Shown: piece after piece, positions 1 through 7,456 of the stretch
Layout of the letters: the number at the start of each line of letters is the position of its first letter
Numbering within the stretch: position 1 is the stretch's first letter
From: VRUE01 sp035557635
Lineage (GTDB): Bacteria > Actinomycetota > Thermoleophilia > Solirubrobacterales > 70-9
Assembly: GCA_035557635.1 (NCBI GenBank)
Contig: DATMDR010000002.1
Span: 1 to 13,596 of the forward strand
Reading direction: 5' to 3'
Length of the DNA: 13,596 bases
The notes under the pieces: generated by a model
The model's database searches: none
What the model was told of the DNA's origin: nothing
The model's input: the letters and a program-made list of their open reading frames with translations, nothing else
Position numbers and translations under genes: made by a program

Positions 1-1
1 C

Positions 2-1117
2 GTCAACGGCTCGGGCAAGCACAACAACTGGTCGATGGGGACCGACACCGGCTCCAACCTGCTCGACCCCGGCGACACCCCGGCCGACAACGTCCACTTC
101 CTCTTCTTCTGCGCCGCGGTGATCCAGGCGGTCAACAAGCACCAGGGGCTGCTGCGCGCCTCGGTCGCCAACATCGGCCAGGACCACCGCCTCGGCGCCA
201 ACGAGGCGCCGCCGGCGATCATCTCGATCTTCCTCGGCGCCGAGCTGGAGAAGGTCTTCGACGCGATCGCGACCGGCGAGGGCGACCCCCACACGCCGGC
301 CTCCTTCCTCGAGCTGGGCGCCACGGTGCTGCCGGCGCTGCCGATGCACGGCGGCGACCGCAACCGCACCTCGCCCTTCGCCTTCACCGGCAACAAGTTC
401 GAGTTCCGGGCGCTGGGGTCGAGCATGTCGCTCGCCTTCCCCAACACGGTGCTGAACACGATCGCCGCCGAGGCGATCGACGAGCTCGCCGACAAGCTGG
501 AGGCGAAGACCTCGGGCGGCATGGACGTCGCCGAGGCCGTGATCGAGGTCGTCAAGGAGTCCTACTCGGCCAACAAGCCCGTGGTCTTCGGCGGCGACAA
601 CTACGACGAGGCCTGGCACGCCGAGGCCGAGCAGCGCGGGCTGAAGAACCTGAAGACGACGCCCGACGCGCTGCCCGAGGTGCTCGCCGACCAGACCGTC
701 GCCGCCTTCGAGAACTACGAGGTGCTCTCCAAGCGAGAGCTGGAGTCGCGCTACGAGGTCTGGGTCGAGCAGTACTGGATCCGGGCCAACATCGAGGCCG
801 AGACGACCTTCTCGATCGCCAAGACGATGCTCCTGCCGGCGGCTCTGCGCCACTTGGCGCTGCTCGGCGAGGCCGGCGTCTCCGATCTGGAGGGCGAGAC
901 CCGCAGCCTGATCGAGGAGCTGACGGGAGCGCTAACCGAGCTGGAAACAGCCAACGGCGACCCCGGGCTCGAGGGTCTGGATATGGCGATCCACGCCCGT
1001 GACCAGCAGATCGCCGCGATGGAGAAGGTGCGCGAGGCGGCGGACAAGCTGGAGAAGGTCGTCGCCGACGACCTCTGGCCGCTCCCCAAGTACGAGGAGA
1101 TGCTCTTCATCAAGTAG
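2..1117 (+). CDS. glnN: Glutamine synthetase type III, C-terminal part (5' end outside window)
   Basis: This is the last 371 codons of an ATP-dependent glutamate-ammonia ligase of the large GSIII class, a cytoplasmic enzyme of nitrogen assimilation. The frame is open from base 2, so the start lies upstream of the window; GSIII proteins are usually about 700 residues, so roughly half is present. The visible part begins with NGSGKHNNWS, which fits the end of the glutamine synthetase ATP-binding signature. It is followed by LGANEAPPAI and the GSIII-typical stretch GGDRNRTSPFAFTGNKFEFR (about residues 118-137 of the fragment). The C-terminal 100 residues are helical and charged, as expected for the GSIII tail. 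The TAG stop at 1115-1117 lies inside the end of the oppositely oriented FAD oxidoreductase gene (8-bp overlap). The family call is firm from the motifs; the gene symbol follows family convention. Confidence 0.95.
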   Translation, partial: VNGSGKHNNWSMGTDTGSNLLDPGDTPADNVHFLFFCAAVIQAVNKHQGLLRASVANIGQDHRLGANEAPPAIISIFLGAELEKVFDAIATGEGDPHTPASFLELGATVLPALPMHGGDRNRTSPFAFTGNKFEFRALGSSMSLAFPNTVLNTIAAEAIDELADKLEAKTSGGMDVAEAVIEVVKESYSANKPVVFGGDNYDEAWHAEAEQRGLKNLKTTPDALPEVLADQTVAAFENYEVLSKRELESRYEVWVEQYWIRANIEAETTFSIAKTMLLPAALRHLALLGEAGVSDLEGETRSLIEELTGALTELETANGDPGLEGLDMAIHARDQQIAAMEKVREAADKLEKVVADDLWPLPKYEEMLFIK

Positions 1118-2480
1118 CCGCGGCGGGGCGGATCGGGTGGTGCAGGTGGAAGACGTCCTCCGGGTCGTACTCCGCCTTCATCGCGGCGAGGCGGTCGTAG
1201 TTCTCGCGCCCGTAGCCTGAGACGATCCGCTCCTCGCCCTCGTCGCCGACGAAGTTGAGGTAGGTCGCGCCCGTAGCCCAGGGCTGGACGTCGGCGCGCA
1301 CGTCGCGCGTCCACTGGATCCCCCGCTCGTCGTCGGCCGGGTCCTCCCACATGGTCAGCGGGTGGACGACCCAAGGCGACTCGCGCGTCGCCAGCGGCGA
1401 ACTCGAGGCACCGCGGGAAACCGCTCCACCCCAGGGGAAGATGATGTGCTGGGTCGGCGAGGGGATGATGATCCCGTCGGCCCGGGCGCAGAAAGCGTCG
1501 ATCGCCGCGTCGGGCAACTCGTTCAGGTACTCCGCCGACCAGTAGTTGCGGAAGCCGGGCGGGTCGTCGAGCATCGACTGCAGCTCGGCGTAGGGCATCT
1601 CGGCGATCATCTCCCCCTCGGGCTCTCGCTCCAGCAGCGGCGCCATCGCCTCGCGCGCCTCGGCCTCCGGTCCGGTGTAGGTGACGAGGACCGCGACCGC
1701 GAGCTGGTTGTGCAAATGCTCAGGGACGAACTCCTCGGGAGGGCCGGTCAGATAGATCAGCCCGCCGCCGACGTCATCGGGCGCCGACTCGATGAACTCG
1801 CGGTAGGCGCGGGCCAGCTCGGGACCGGCCTCCGGCGACCAGAACAGCAGCGCCGCGGTGAAGGCCGGCATCTCGTGCAGGCGGAAGGTCAGCTCGGTGG
1901 CGATGCCGAAGTTGCCGCCGCCGCCGTGCAGAGCCCAGAACAGCTCCGGGTGCTCGTCTTCGGAGGCGCGCACGGTGCGCCCGTCGGCGGTGACGAGCTC
2001 CACAGCGAGCAGGTTGTCGCAGGCGAGGCCGAACTTGCGCTCGACCCAGCCCGAGCCGCCGCCGAGCGCAAGGCCGGCCACCCCGGTGGTGGACACCCGC
2101 CCGCCGGTGGCGGCGAGGCCGTGCGGCTGGCAGGCGCGGTCGAAGTCGCCCCAGGCGGCACCACCCTGAACGGTGATCGTGCGCGCCGCCGGGTCGACGC
2201 TGGCCGCATTCATCCGGCGCAGGTCGATCGTCAAACCGCCGTCGGTGAGGCAGGCGCCGGCGACGCTGTGGCCGCCGCCCCGAACGGCGACCTCGAGGCC
2301 ATTCGCGCGGGCAAAGGCAAGTGCCGCCCGCACGTCCTCAGCGCTCTCGCACTGGGCGATCGCGGCCGGGCGCTTGCCGACCATCGAGTTGAAGATCGTG
2401 CGAGCGTCCTCGTAGCCGTCCTCGCCGTCGGCGAAGACATCGCCGGCGAAGCGCGCGCGCAGAGCGTCGACCGAGGTCAA
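1110..2480 (-). CDS. FAD-linked oxidoreductase, berberine-bridge-enzyme type
   Basis: Predicted 456-residue flavoprotein oxidase/dehydrogenase of the VAO/PCMH superfamily with a C-terminal BBE segment. The FAD-binding part has RGGGHS with His71, the usual 8-alpha covalent FAD attachment residue, then a glycine-rich LGGGSG run (about 139-144) and HGGGGNFGI (185-193). The C-terminus has the BBE-like NYDRLAAMKAEYDP stretch (427-440). The cysteine that makes a second flavin bond in bicovalent members aligns with Val129 (GGRVSTTG), so FAD is probably singly attached. I chose the TTG at 2480: its TTGA overlaps the TGA stop of the methyltransferase, and homology begins right after it. The frame stays open to an ATG at 2594, but that extension reads as low-complexity shadow sequence inside the upstream gene. 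Substrate is unknown. Relatives oxidise sugars, alkaloids and other secondary metabolites. Likely co-translated with the methyltransferase. Confidence 0.9.
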   Translation of the reverse strand: MTSVDALRARFAGDVFADGEDGYEDARTIFNSMVGKRPAAIAQCESAEDVRAALAFARANGLEVAVRGGGHSVAGACLTDGGLTIDLRRMNAASVDPAARTITVQGGAAWGDFDRACQPHGLAATGGRVSTTGVAGLALGGGSGWVERKFGLACDNLLAVELVTADGRTVRASEDEHPELFWALHGGGGNFGIATELTFRLHEMPAFTAALLFWSPEAGPELARAYREFIESAPDDVGGGLIYLTGPPEEFVPEHLHNQLAVAVLVTYTGPEAEAREAMAPLLEREPEGEMIAEMPYAELQSMLDDPPGFRNYWSAEYLNELPDAAIDAFCARADGIIIPSPTQHIIFPWGGAVSRGASSSPLATRESPWVVHPLTMWEDPADDERGIQWTRDVRADVQPWATGATYLNFVGDEGEERIVSGYGRENYDRLAAMKAEYDPEDVFHLHHPIRPAAAT

Positions 2481-3289
2481 GCGGAGACCGCCACCGTGGT
2501 CAACAGGTACTCGGCCGGCGTCCGCATCGAGCCATCGTCGGCCTCGTTGAAGCGTTCCGCGAGAGCCATCAGGTCGGCCCGCGCCGCCTCCCACTTACCC
2601 TGCGGCTCGAGGACGGCCTTCGCCATCACGGTCGGGCCGAGGTTGCGTTCGCAGTGGTCGATCCAACTCACGAGCGAGTCCCACGAGATGTCGGCCATGC
2701 GCTTCTCGCAGCTGACCTCGAGTCCGGACCCTGAGAAGAGGTCCCGCACGTGCTCCTCATCACCCCACATCACCGGTGGCACGATGCCCTCCGGCGGGGG
2801 CGGCATATGGGCCCCGATGGTTTTGAACATCTGCCCGTTGAGGCCCTCGGGAGTCCAGGCGGTGACGGCGAAGACGCCGCCTGGCCGTGTCACCCGCGCC
2901 AGCTCGTCGGCGGCGCGTTGATGGCGCGGCGCGAACATCGCGCCGAAGATCGAGGTGGCGCGGTCGAACGAGTCATCGTCGAAGGGCAGGTTTTCGGCAT
3001 CGCCCTCGACGAACTCGGCCTCGACGCCGGCCTCCGCGGCGCGGGCGCGCGCCGCCGCGACCAGGGCGGGAACGAAGTCGAGCCCGGTCACACTGGCGCC
3101 CCTGGCGGCGGCGGCCATCGCTGCGTTGCCGCTGCCGGTCGCCACGTCGAGGTAGTCCTGACCTTCGCCGACGCCGATCTCCTCCACGACCAGGTTGGCG
3201 ACGTCCTGGACGATTGGGGCAAACCCGGGCCAGTCGCCTGCGGACCAAATCGCTTTCTGCGTTTCGCGGAACTGCTCAGCTGCCTCCAT
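2477..3289 (-). CDS. Class I SAM-dependent methyltransferase (UbiE/Methyltransf_11-like)
   Basis: A 270-residue soluble methyltransferase with a Rossmann-type SAM fold. SAM-binding motif I is LDVATGSGNAA (47-57), the acidic residue ending strand 2 is Asp71 in GLDF, and the following acidic loop is GDAENLPFDDDSFD (96-109). A post-motif element, RVTRPGGVFAVTAW, lies around 132-145. The ATG at 3289 is preceded by a strong Shine-Dalgarno sequence, GAGGAGAG, with the AGGAG core 5 nt from the start. The stop (TGA, complement of 2477-2479) overlaps the TTG start of the downstream FAD oxidoreductase, so the two are probably translationally coupled. The P450 lies 69 bp upstream on the same strand. The acceptor (O, N or C) cannot be told from sequence; small-molecule methylation in a tailoring pathway is the reasonable inference from its neighbours. 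Confidence 0.9.
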   Translation of the reverse strand: MEAAEQFRETQKAIWSAGDWPGFAPIVQDVANLVVEEIGVGEGQDYLDVATGSGNAAMAAAARGASVTGLDFVPALVAAARARAAEAGVEAEFVEGDAENLPFDDDSFDRATSIFGAMFAPRHQRAADELARVTRPGGVFAVTAWTPEGLNGQMFKTIGAHMPPPPEGIVPPVMWGDEEHVRDLFSGSGLEVSCEKRMADISWDSLVSWIDHCERNLGPTVMAKAVLEPQGKWEAARADLMALAERFNEADDGSMRTPAEYLLTTVAVSA

Positions 3290-3321
3290 CGTCTCTCCTC
3301 AGTTCGATCGGGGACGCCTCG

Positions 3322-3350
3322 ACCGTAACCGCTCACGAGAGATGCAGCAA
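3322..3350 (-). promoter_or_regulatory. Candidate promoter for the methyltransferase/FAD oxidoreductase pair
   Basis: On the minus strand the 69-bp gap after the P450 holds TTGCTG (3350-3345), a 17-nt spacer, and TACGGT (3327-3322), a TANNNT-type -10. Transcription would start near 3315 and give a leader of about 26 nt containing the GAGGAGAG ribosome-binding site. The -35 match is only partial, so transcription could also read through from the P450. Confidence 0.4.
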
Positions 3351-3358
3351 GGGGGCCG

Positions 3359-4810
3359 TCAACCGCGCGACAGTACCCGCATCTCCAGACCGCCTTTGGG
3401 CGAGAGGGTGGGCATCTGGCGCACGGTCATGGTCCGGCCCGGCATCGCGTCGAGGCGCAGCCTCTGCAGCAGCATCGTCGCCACCAGCTTCACCTCGGTC
3501 TGGCCGAAGCGCTTTCCGATGCAGATCCGGCTGCCGCCGCCGAAGGGGACGTAGGCGCCGCGCGGCAGCGCCGCCTTGCGCTCCCGGGTGAAGCGCTCGG
3601 GGATGAAGGCCTCGGGCTCGGGGAAGACCTCCGGGATGCGGTGGCTGGCCCAGGAGCAGTAGTTGACGTAGGAGCCGCGGACGACCTGGTAGCCGCCGAA
3701 CTCGAAGTCGCGGACGGCGCGGCGCGGGCCGATCCAGGCCGGCGGGTAGAGGCGCAGCACCTCGTCGAGGACCATCTCGAGGTAGGGCATCTCGCGCTCG
3801 AGCTTCTCGATGTCCGGCGCATCGCCACCGAGCACCCGGTCCTGCTCCTCGCAGAGCTTGGCGAGGACGTCGGGGTGACGCGCCAGCTCGTGCATCATGA
3901 AGGTCAGGGTCGAGGTCGAGGTGTCGTGGCCGGCGAACATCAGGGTCATCACCTGGTCGCGCACCTCCTTGTCGGTGAACCCCTCCCCCGCCTCGTCCTG
4001 CACCCCGAGCAAGAGGCTGAGGATGTCCATCTTCTCCGGGTCGGGATCGGCCCGGCGCTGGGCGATCTCGCCGTAGACGATCTTGTCCAGCACGGCGCGC
4101 GAGCGGACCATCTTCGACCAGGGCGAGCCGGGCCCGCGCAGCAGGCGCAGGTGGAAGTCGATCCCGTAGAAGCCGAGCGCGCGCTCGAAGTGCTCGGCCG
4201 CGGCGGCGCCCTTGCCCGCTTCGTCGGGGTCGAGGCCGAGCAGGGCCCGCATCGCGATTCGCATCGCCAACTCCCGCATCCACTCGTAGACGTCGACGAC
4301 CTGACCCGGCCGCAGGCGCTCGATCGCCGGGGTCGCCTCGGCGATCATCGTCTCGACCGAGGCGCGGACCTGGTCGCGGTGGAAGGCCGGCATCATGATC
4401 GCGCGGGCACGGTCGTGGTAGGCGTCGTCGATCGTCAGCAACCCGTCGCCCAGCAGCGGGATCAGGTCGCCGAAGCTCGACTCGCGCCAGTGGAAGTTCT
4501 CCGGATGGGCGACGGTGATGAAGTGGTTCGCCTCGGGGCCGAGCATGAAGATCACCGGGTGGTGGAGCAGGCGGGCGCTGAAGATCGGCCCGTGCTCCTC
4601 GTAGAGCGAGAGCAGCAGCGGCAGCGGGTCGCGTGCCGCCTGCAGCGTGCGGCCGGCGCTGAAGCTCTGCGGCCCGGGCGGGTAGGTCCCGCGGCGGCGC
4701 ACCCTGAACTCCGCCCGCACGTCGTCGGCGACCCGGACGACCGGGTTGTCGCTCAGCTGCTTGGGCGGCGGAACCCGAGACGCCTGCTTGCCCGGGGTCT
4801 CAACGGCCAT
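3359..4810 (-). CDS. Cytochrome P450 monooxygenase
   Basis: A complete 483-residue soluble P450. The I-helix oxygen-activation motif is AGHDTS (293-298), the K-helix ExxR is EVLR (350-353), the PERF motif is at 404-407, and the haem loop FGGGSRICIG (423-432) supplies the thiolate Cys430. There is no N-terminal membrane anchor, as is usual for bacterial P450s, and no fused reductase, so it must use external ferredoxin/reductase partners; none is encoded in the window. The threonine and acid of the I-helix and the haem cysteine are intact, so it should be active. Its substrate is unknown. The ATG at 4810 has no Shine-Dalgarno sequence but sits at the +1 position expected from a TAGGAT -10 box, suggesting a leaderless mRNA. 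An inverted repeat lies just upstream of that box. The methyltransferase and FAD oxidase follow on the same strand, consistent with a tailoring-enzyme group. Confidence 0.96.
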   Translation of the reverse strand: MAVETPGKQASRVPPPKQLSDNPVVRVADDVRAEFRVRRRGTYPPGPQSFSAGRTLQAARDPLPLLLSLYEEHGPIFSARLLHHPVIFMLGPEANHFITVAHPENFHWRESSFGDLIPLLGDGLLTIDDAYHDRARAIMMPAFHRDQVRASVETMIAEATPAIERLRPGQVVDVYEWMRELAMRIAMRALLGLDPDEAGKGAAAAEHFERALGFYGIDFHLRLLRGPGSPWSKMVRSRAVLDKIVYGEIAQRRADPDPEKMDILSLLLGVQDEAGEGFTDKEVRDQVMTLMFAGHDTSTSTLTFMMHELARHPDVLAKLCEEQDRVLGGDAPDIEKLEREMPYLEMVLDEVLRLYPPAWIGPRRAVRDFEFGGYQVVRGSYVNYCSWASHRIPEVFPEPEAFIPERFTRERKAALPRGAYVPFGGGSRICIGKRFGQTEVKLVATMLLQRLRLDAMPGRTMTVRQMPTLSPKGGLEMRVLSRG

Positions 4811-4816
4811 GCCGGA

Positions 4817-4822
4817 ATCCTA
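4817..4822 (-). promoter_or_regulatory. Candidate -10 box for leaderless P450 transcript
   Basis: TAGGAT on the minus strand is followed by exactly 6 nt (TCCGGC) and then the ATG of the P450. The last T is therefore at -7 if transcription starts at the A of the ATG, the TANNNT geometry of leaderless actinobacterial genes. No Shine-Dalgarno sequence is present. Confidence 0.55.
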
Positions 4823-4823
4823 A

Positions 4824-4839
4824 TTGGCTGACCGGCCAA
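4824..4839. promoter_or_regulatory. Inverted repeat upstream of P450, candidate operator
   Basis: TTGGCTGACCGGCCAA has perfect 5-bp arms (TTGGC/GCCAA) around a 6-bp centre. It starts 1 bp upstream of the presumed -10 box of the P450 and would fill the spacer between -35 and -10, a typical repressor position. The size and form resemble TetR-family operators. No regulator gene is in the window, so the partner is unknown. Confidence 0.5.
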
Positions 4840-4869
4840 ACAGGGGCCGGGCAGAGCGATGACAGCTGC

Positions 4870-5895
4870 TTAGTTGCGGTGACTGACCAGCTCGAGCACG
4901 CGGTCGCCCGGGCGCAGCTCGGCGGCGCGGTCGTCATCGAAGCGGATCACCTCGCCGTCGCGGACGATCGCCACCATGATCGCCTCGTGCGCGCGTCGCG
5001 GAAGAGGACCCGCTTCGGCCTCGCCTACCCATCGCTCGGAGATGTCGAGACCCTCGCCGACGGTCAGCAGGTCCTCCATCACCTCGGTCACCTGCGGGGT
5101 CTGGGTCGAGAGACCGAGCAGACGGCCGGCGGCACCGGACGACGTGATCGCGGCGTCGGCGCCGCTCTGGTGAAGGAGGTGGACGTTCTCCTCCTCCCGC
5201 ACAGAGGCGACGATCGTCGCCTCGGTGTTCAGCTCGCGGGCGGTCAGCGCGATCAGCACGGCGGTGTCGTCGCGGTCGGCGGCGACGACCAGCGCGCTGG
5301 CCTCGCGGATTCCCGCCTCGAGCAGGGCAGCCTGGGTTGCGGCGCTGCCGGCGATAACGGCGAGCCCGTCGGCGGTCGCCCGCGTGCGTGCCTCCGCGTT
5401 GGGCTCGATCACGACGATCTCGGTGGCGCCGATCCCCTTGCTTATAAGCGTCCGCACAGCGCTGCGCCCCTTGGCGCCATACCCGCAGACGATCGTGTGG
5501 TCCTTCAAGCGTTTCCTCCAGCGCACCAGTCGGTAGGCCTCGCGGCTGCGCTCCGCCAGTATCTCCAACGTGGTGCCGACGAGGAGGATGAGAAAGAGCA
5601 CGCGGGCGGGTGTCACCAGGACCGTGGTCGCCAGCCGGGCACCATCTGAGACGGGCCGGATGTCGCCGTAGCCAGTGGTCGTGATCGAAACGGTCGAGTA
5701 GTAGAAGGCGTCGAGCAGACCGATGTGGCCGTCCTCGGGGTCGAGGTAGCCGCCGCGTCCGGCGTAGGTCACTACGGCGACGAACGCAATCAGGGCGAGG
5801 GCGATCGCAAGTCGGCCGAGGATCTTGCGCAGCGGACCGCGCTCTTCGCCCGGGAGGACGACTGGGATCCGTCCCTGCCGGGCCGCTGCCGCCAT
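4870..5895 (-). CDS. Two-transmembrane potassium channel with RCK (TrkA-N/TrkA-C) domain
   Basis: A 341-residue K+ channel subunit of the MthK-like arrangement, acting in the cytoplasmic membrane. One hydrophobic helix lies at about 25-45, a pore loop with the K+ selectivity filter TTTGYGD at 72-78, and a second helix at about 88-113. A basic linker (RWRKRLK) leads to a cytoplasmic Rossmann-type RCK domain with GYGAKG (138-143) and an acidic residue after strand 2 (VVIEP, Glu164). A TrkA-C-like lobe follows from about 262 to the end. The filter is intact, so K+ conduction is expected; gating by nucleotide or Ca2+ is family knowledge and is not visible here. The ATG directly abuts the rlmN stop (TAGATG), with no intergenic base, so it probably depends on reinitiation after rlmN. 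A 59-bp gap separates it from the downstream P450. Confidence 0.94.
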   Translation of the reverse strand: MAAAARQGRIPVVLPGEERGPLRKILGRLAIALALIAFVAVVTYAGRGGYLDPEDGHIGLLDAFYYSTVSITTTGYGDIRPVSDGARLATTVLVTPARVLFLILLVGTTLEILAERSREAYRLVRWRKRLKDHTIVCGYGAKGRSAVRTLISKGIGATEIVVIEPNAEARTRATADGLAVIAGSAATQAALLEAGIREASALVVAADRDDTAVLIALTARELNTEATIVASVREEENVHLLHQSGADAAITSSGAAGRLLGLSTQTPQVTEVMEDLLTVGEGLDISERWVGEAEAGPLPRRAHEAIMVAIVRDGEVIRFDDDRAAELRPGDRVLELVSHRN

Positions 5896-6882
<987 letters not shown>

Positions 6883-6889
6883 GCGCCCG

Positions 6890-6895
6890 AGTCTA
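6890..6895 (-). promoter_or_regulatory. Candidate -10 box for rlmN
   Basis: TAGACT on the minus strand ends 7 nt before the GTG start of rlmN, in a gap that lacks a Shine-Dalgarno sequence. This is one nucleotide longer than the spacing seen for the P450, bactofilin-like and recD2 genes, and is still compatible with a leaderless or near-leaderless mRNA. Confidence 0.4.
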
Positions 6896-6911
6896 GGGAG
6901 AGCGCGCAGGC

Positions 6912-7415
6912 CTAGGGCGAGGGAGGCTGCTGCTCTGGCGGGCTTGCCGGCTGGTCCTCGGGCATGCGCGGCGGCAACGTCTCCTGTGCCGCCGGCAGCT
7001 CCTGGCCCGGCAGCGCGTCCGCCTCTTTGTGCCAGAGGTCGTTGAGCGAGACCTGGATGTAGGCCCAGAGCCCCGGCGCAAGCAGGAAGTAGAGGATCAG
7101 CGCGATCCAGCCGTTGAGCGCCTCGTTGCCGCCGAGGCGGGATGCGCCCTGGACCCGCTTGGTGCCGCGCCAGTAAGTGACCAGCGCCGGAACGACGATC
7201 AGGCCGCCGGGGAAGAGCGCCAGCACCGAGTTGGTCGGGTTCTGGCCGAGGTCGTAGCCCTTGGCCTGCCCGTAGTCACGCAGCTCGCGGTTGATCCGGT
7301 ACCACCAGACCAGGTGGTAGATGCCGAGGGTGACGAACGGCAGCAGGGCCACCGCCCACGGGTTGCGGATCTTGACCTCGTCCTGCGTGCCGCGGATCTG
7401 CATCTCGTAGGCCAT
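6912..7415 (-). CDS. DUF4234-like small membrane protein
   Basis: A 167-residue integral membrane protein of unknown function. The N-terminus is polar (MAYEMQIRGTQDEVKIRNPW), followed by hydrophobic segments at about 19-38, 62-82 and 101-121. The pattern PFVTLGIYHLVWWYRINREL (26-45) is characteristic of the DUF4234 family, in which a G-I-Y-x-hydrophobic-W-W-Y core precedes a charged amphipathic stretch. The C-terminal 30 residues are rich in Pro, Gln and Glu and probably disordered. The ATG at 7415 has a good Shine-Dalgarno sequence (GGAG, about 6 nt upstream). It lies 38 bp after the amine oxidase stop and 29 bp before rlmN, so it may be the end of the oxidoreductase operon or its own unit. 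The family is recognised, the function is not. Confidence 0.85.
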   Translation of the reverse strand: MAYEMQIRGTQDEVKIRNPWAVALLPFVTLGIYHLVWWYRINRELRDYGQAKGYDLGQNPTNSVLALFPGGLIVVPALVTYWRGTKRVQGASRLGGNEALNGWIALILYFLLAPGLWAYIQVSLNDLWHKEADALPGQELPAAQETLPPRMPEDQPASPPEQQPPSP

Positions 7416-7450
7416 CGAAGCTCCGTTCTATAGGGGCCAGCCATCCGACG

Positions 7451-7456
7451 ACACTA
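7451..7456 (-). promoter_or_regulatory. Possible -10 box for the DUF4234-like gene
   Basis: TAGTGT on the minus strand, which includes the TAG stop of the amine oxidase gene, would give transcription from about 7444 and a leader of roughly 28 nt carrying the GGAG ribosome-binding site. It is supported only by its resemblance to the other TAGNNT boxes in the window; no -35 was recognised. Confidence 0.25.

Noticed and set aside
1362..2921. Long plus-strand open frame antisense to the FAD oxidoreductase and methyltransferase genes
   Set aside because: Its translation is Arg/Gly/Ala/Val-rich with no recognisable motif, whereas the minus strand encodes two clear enzyme families. High GC makes long antisense frames common.
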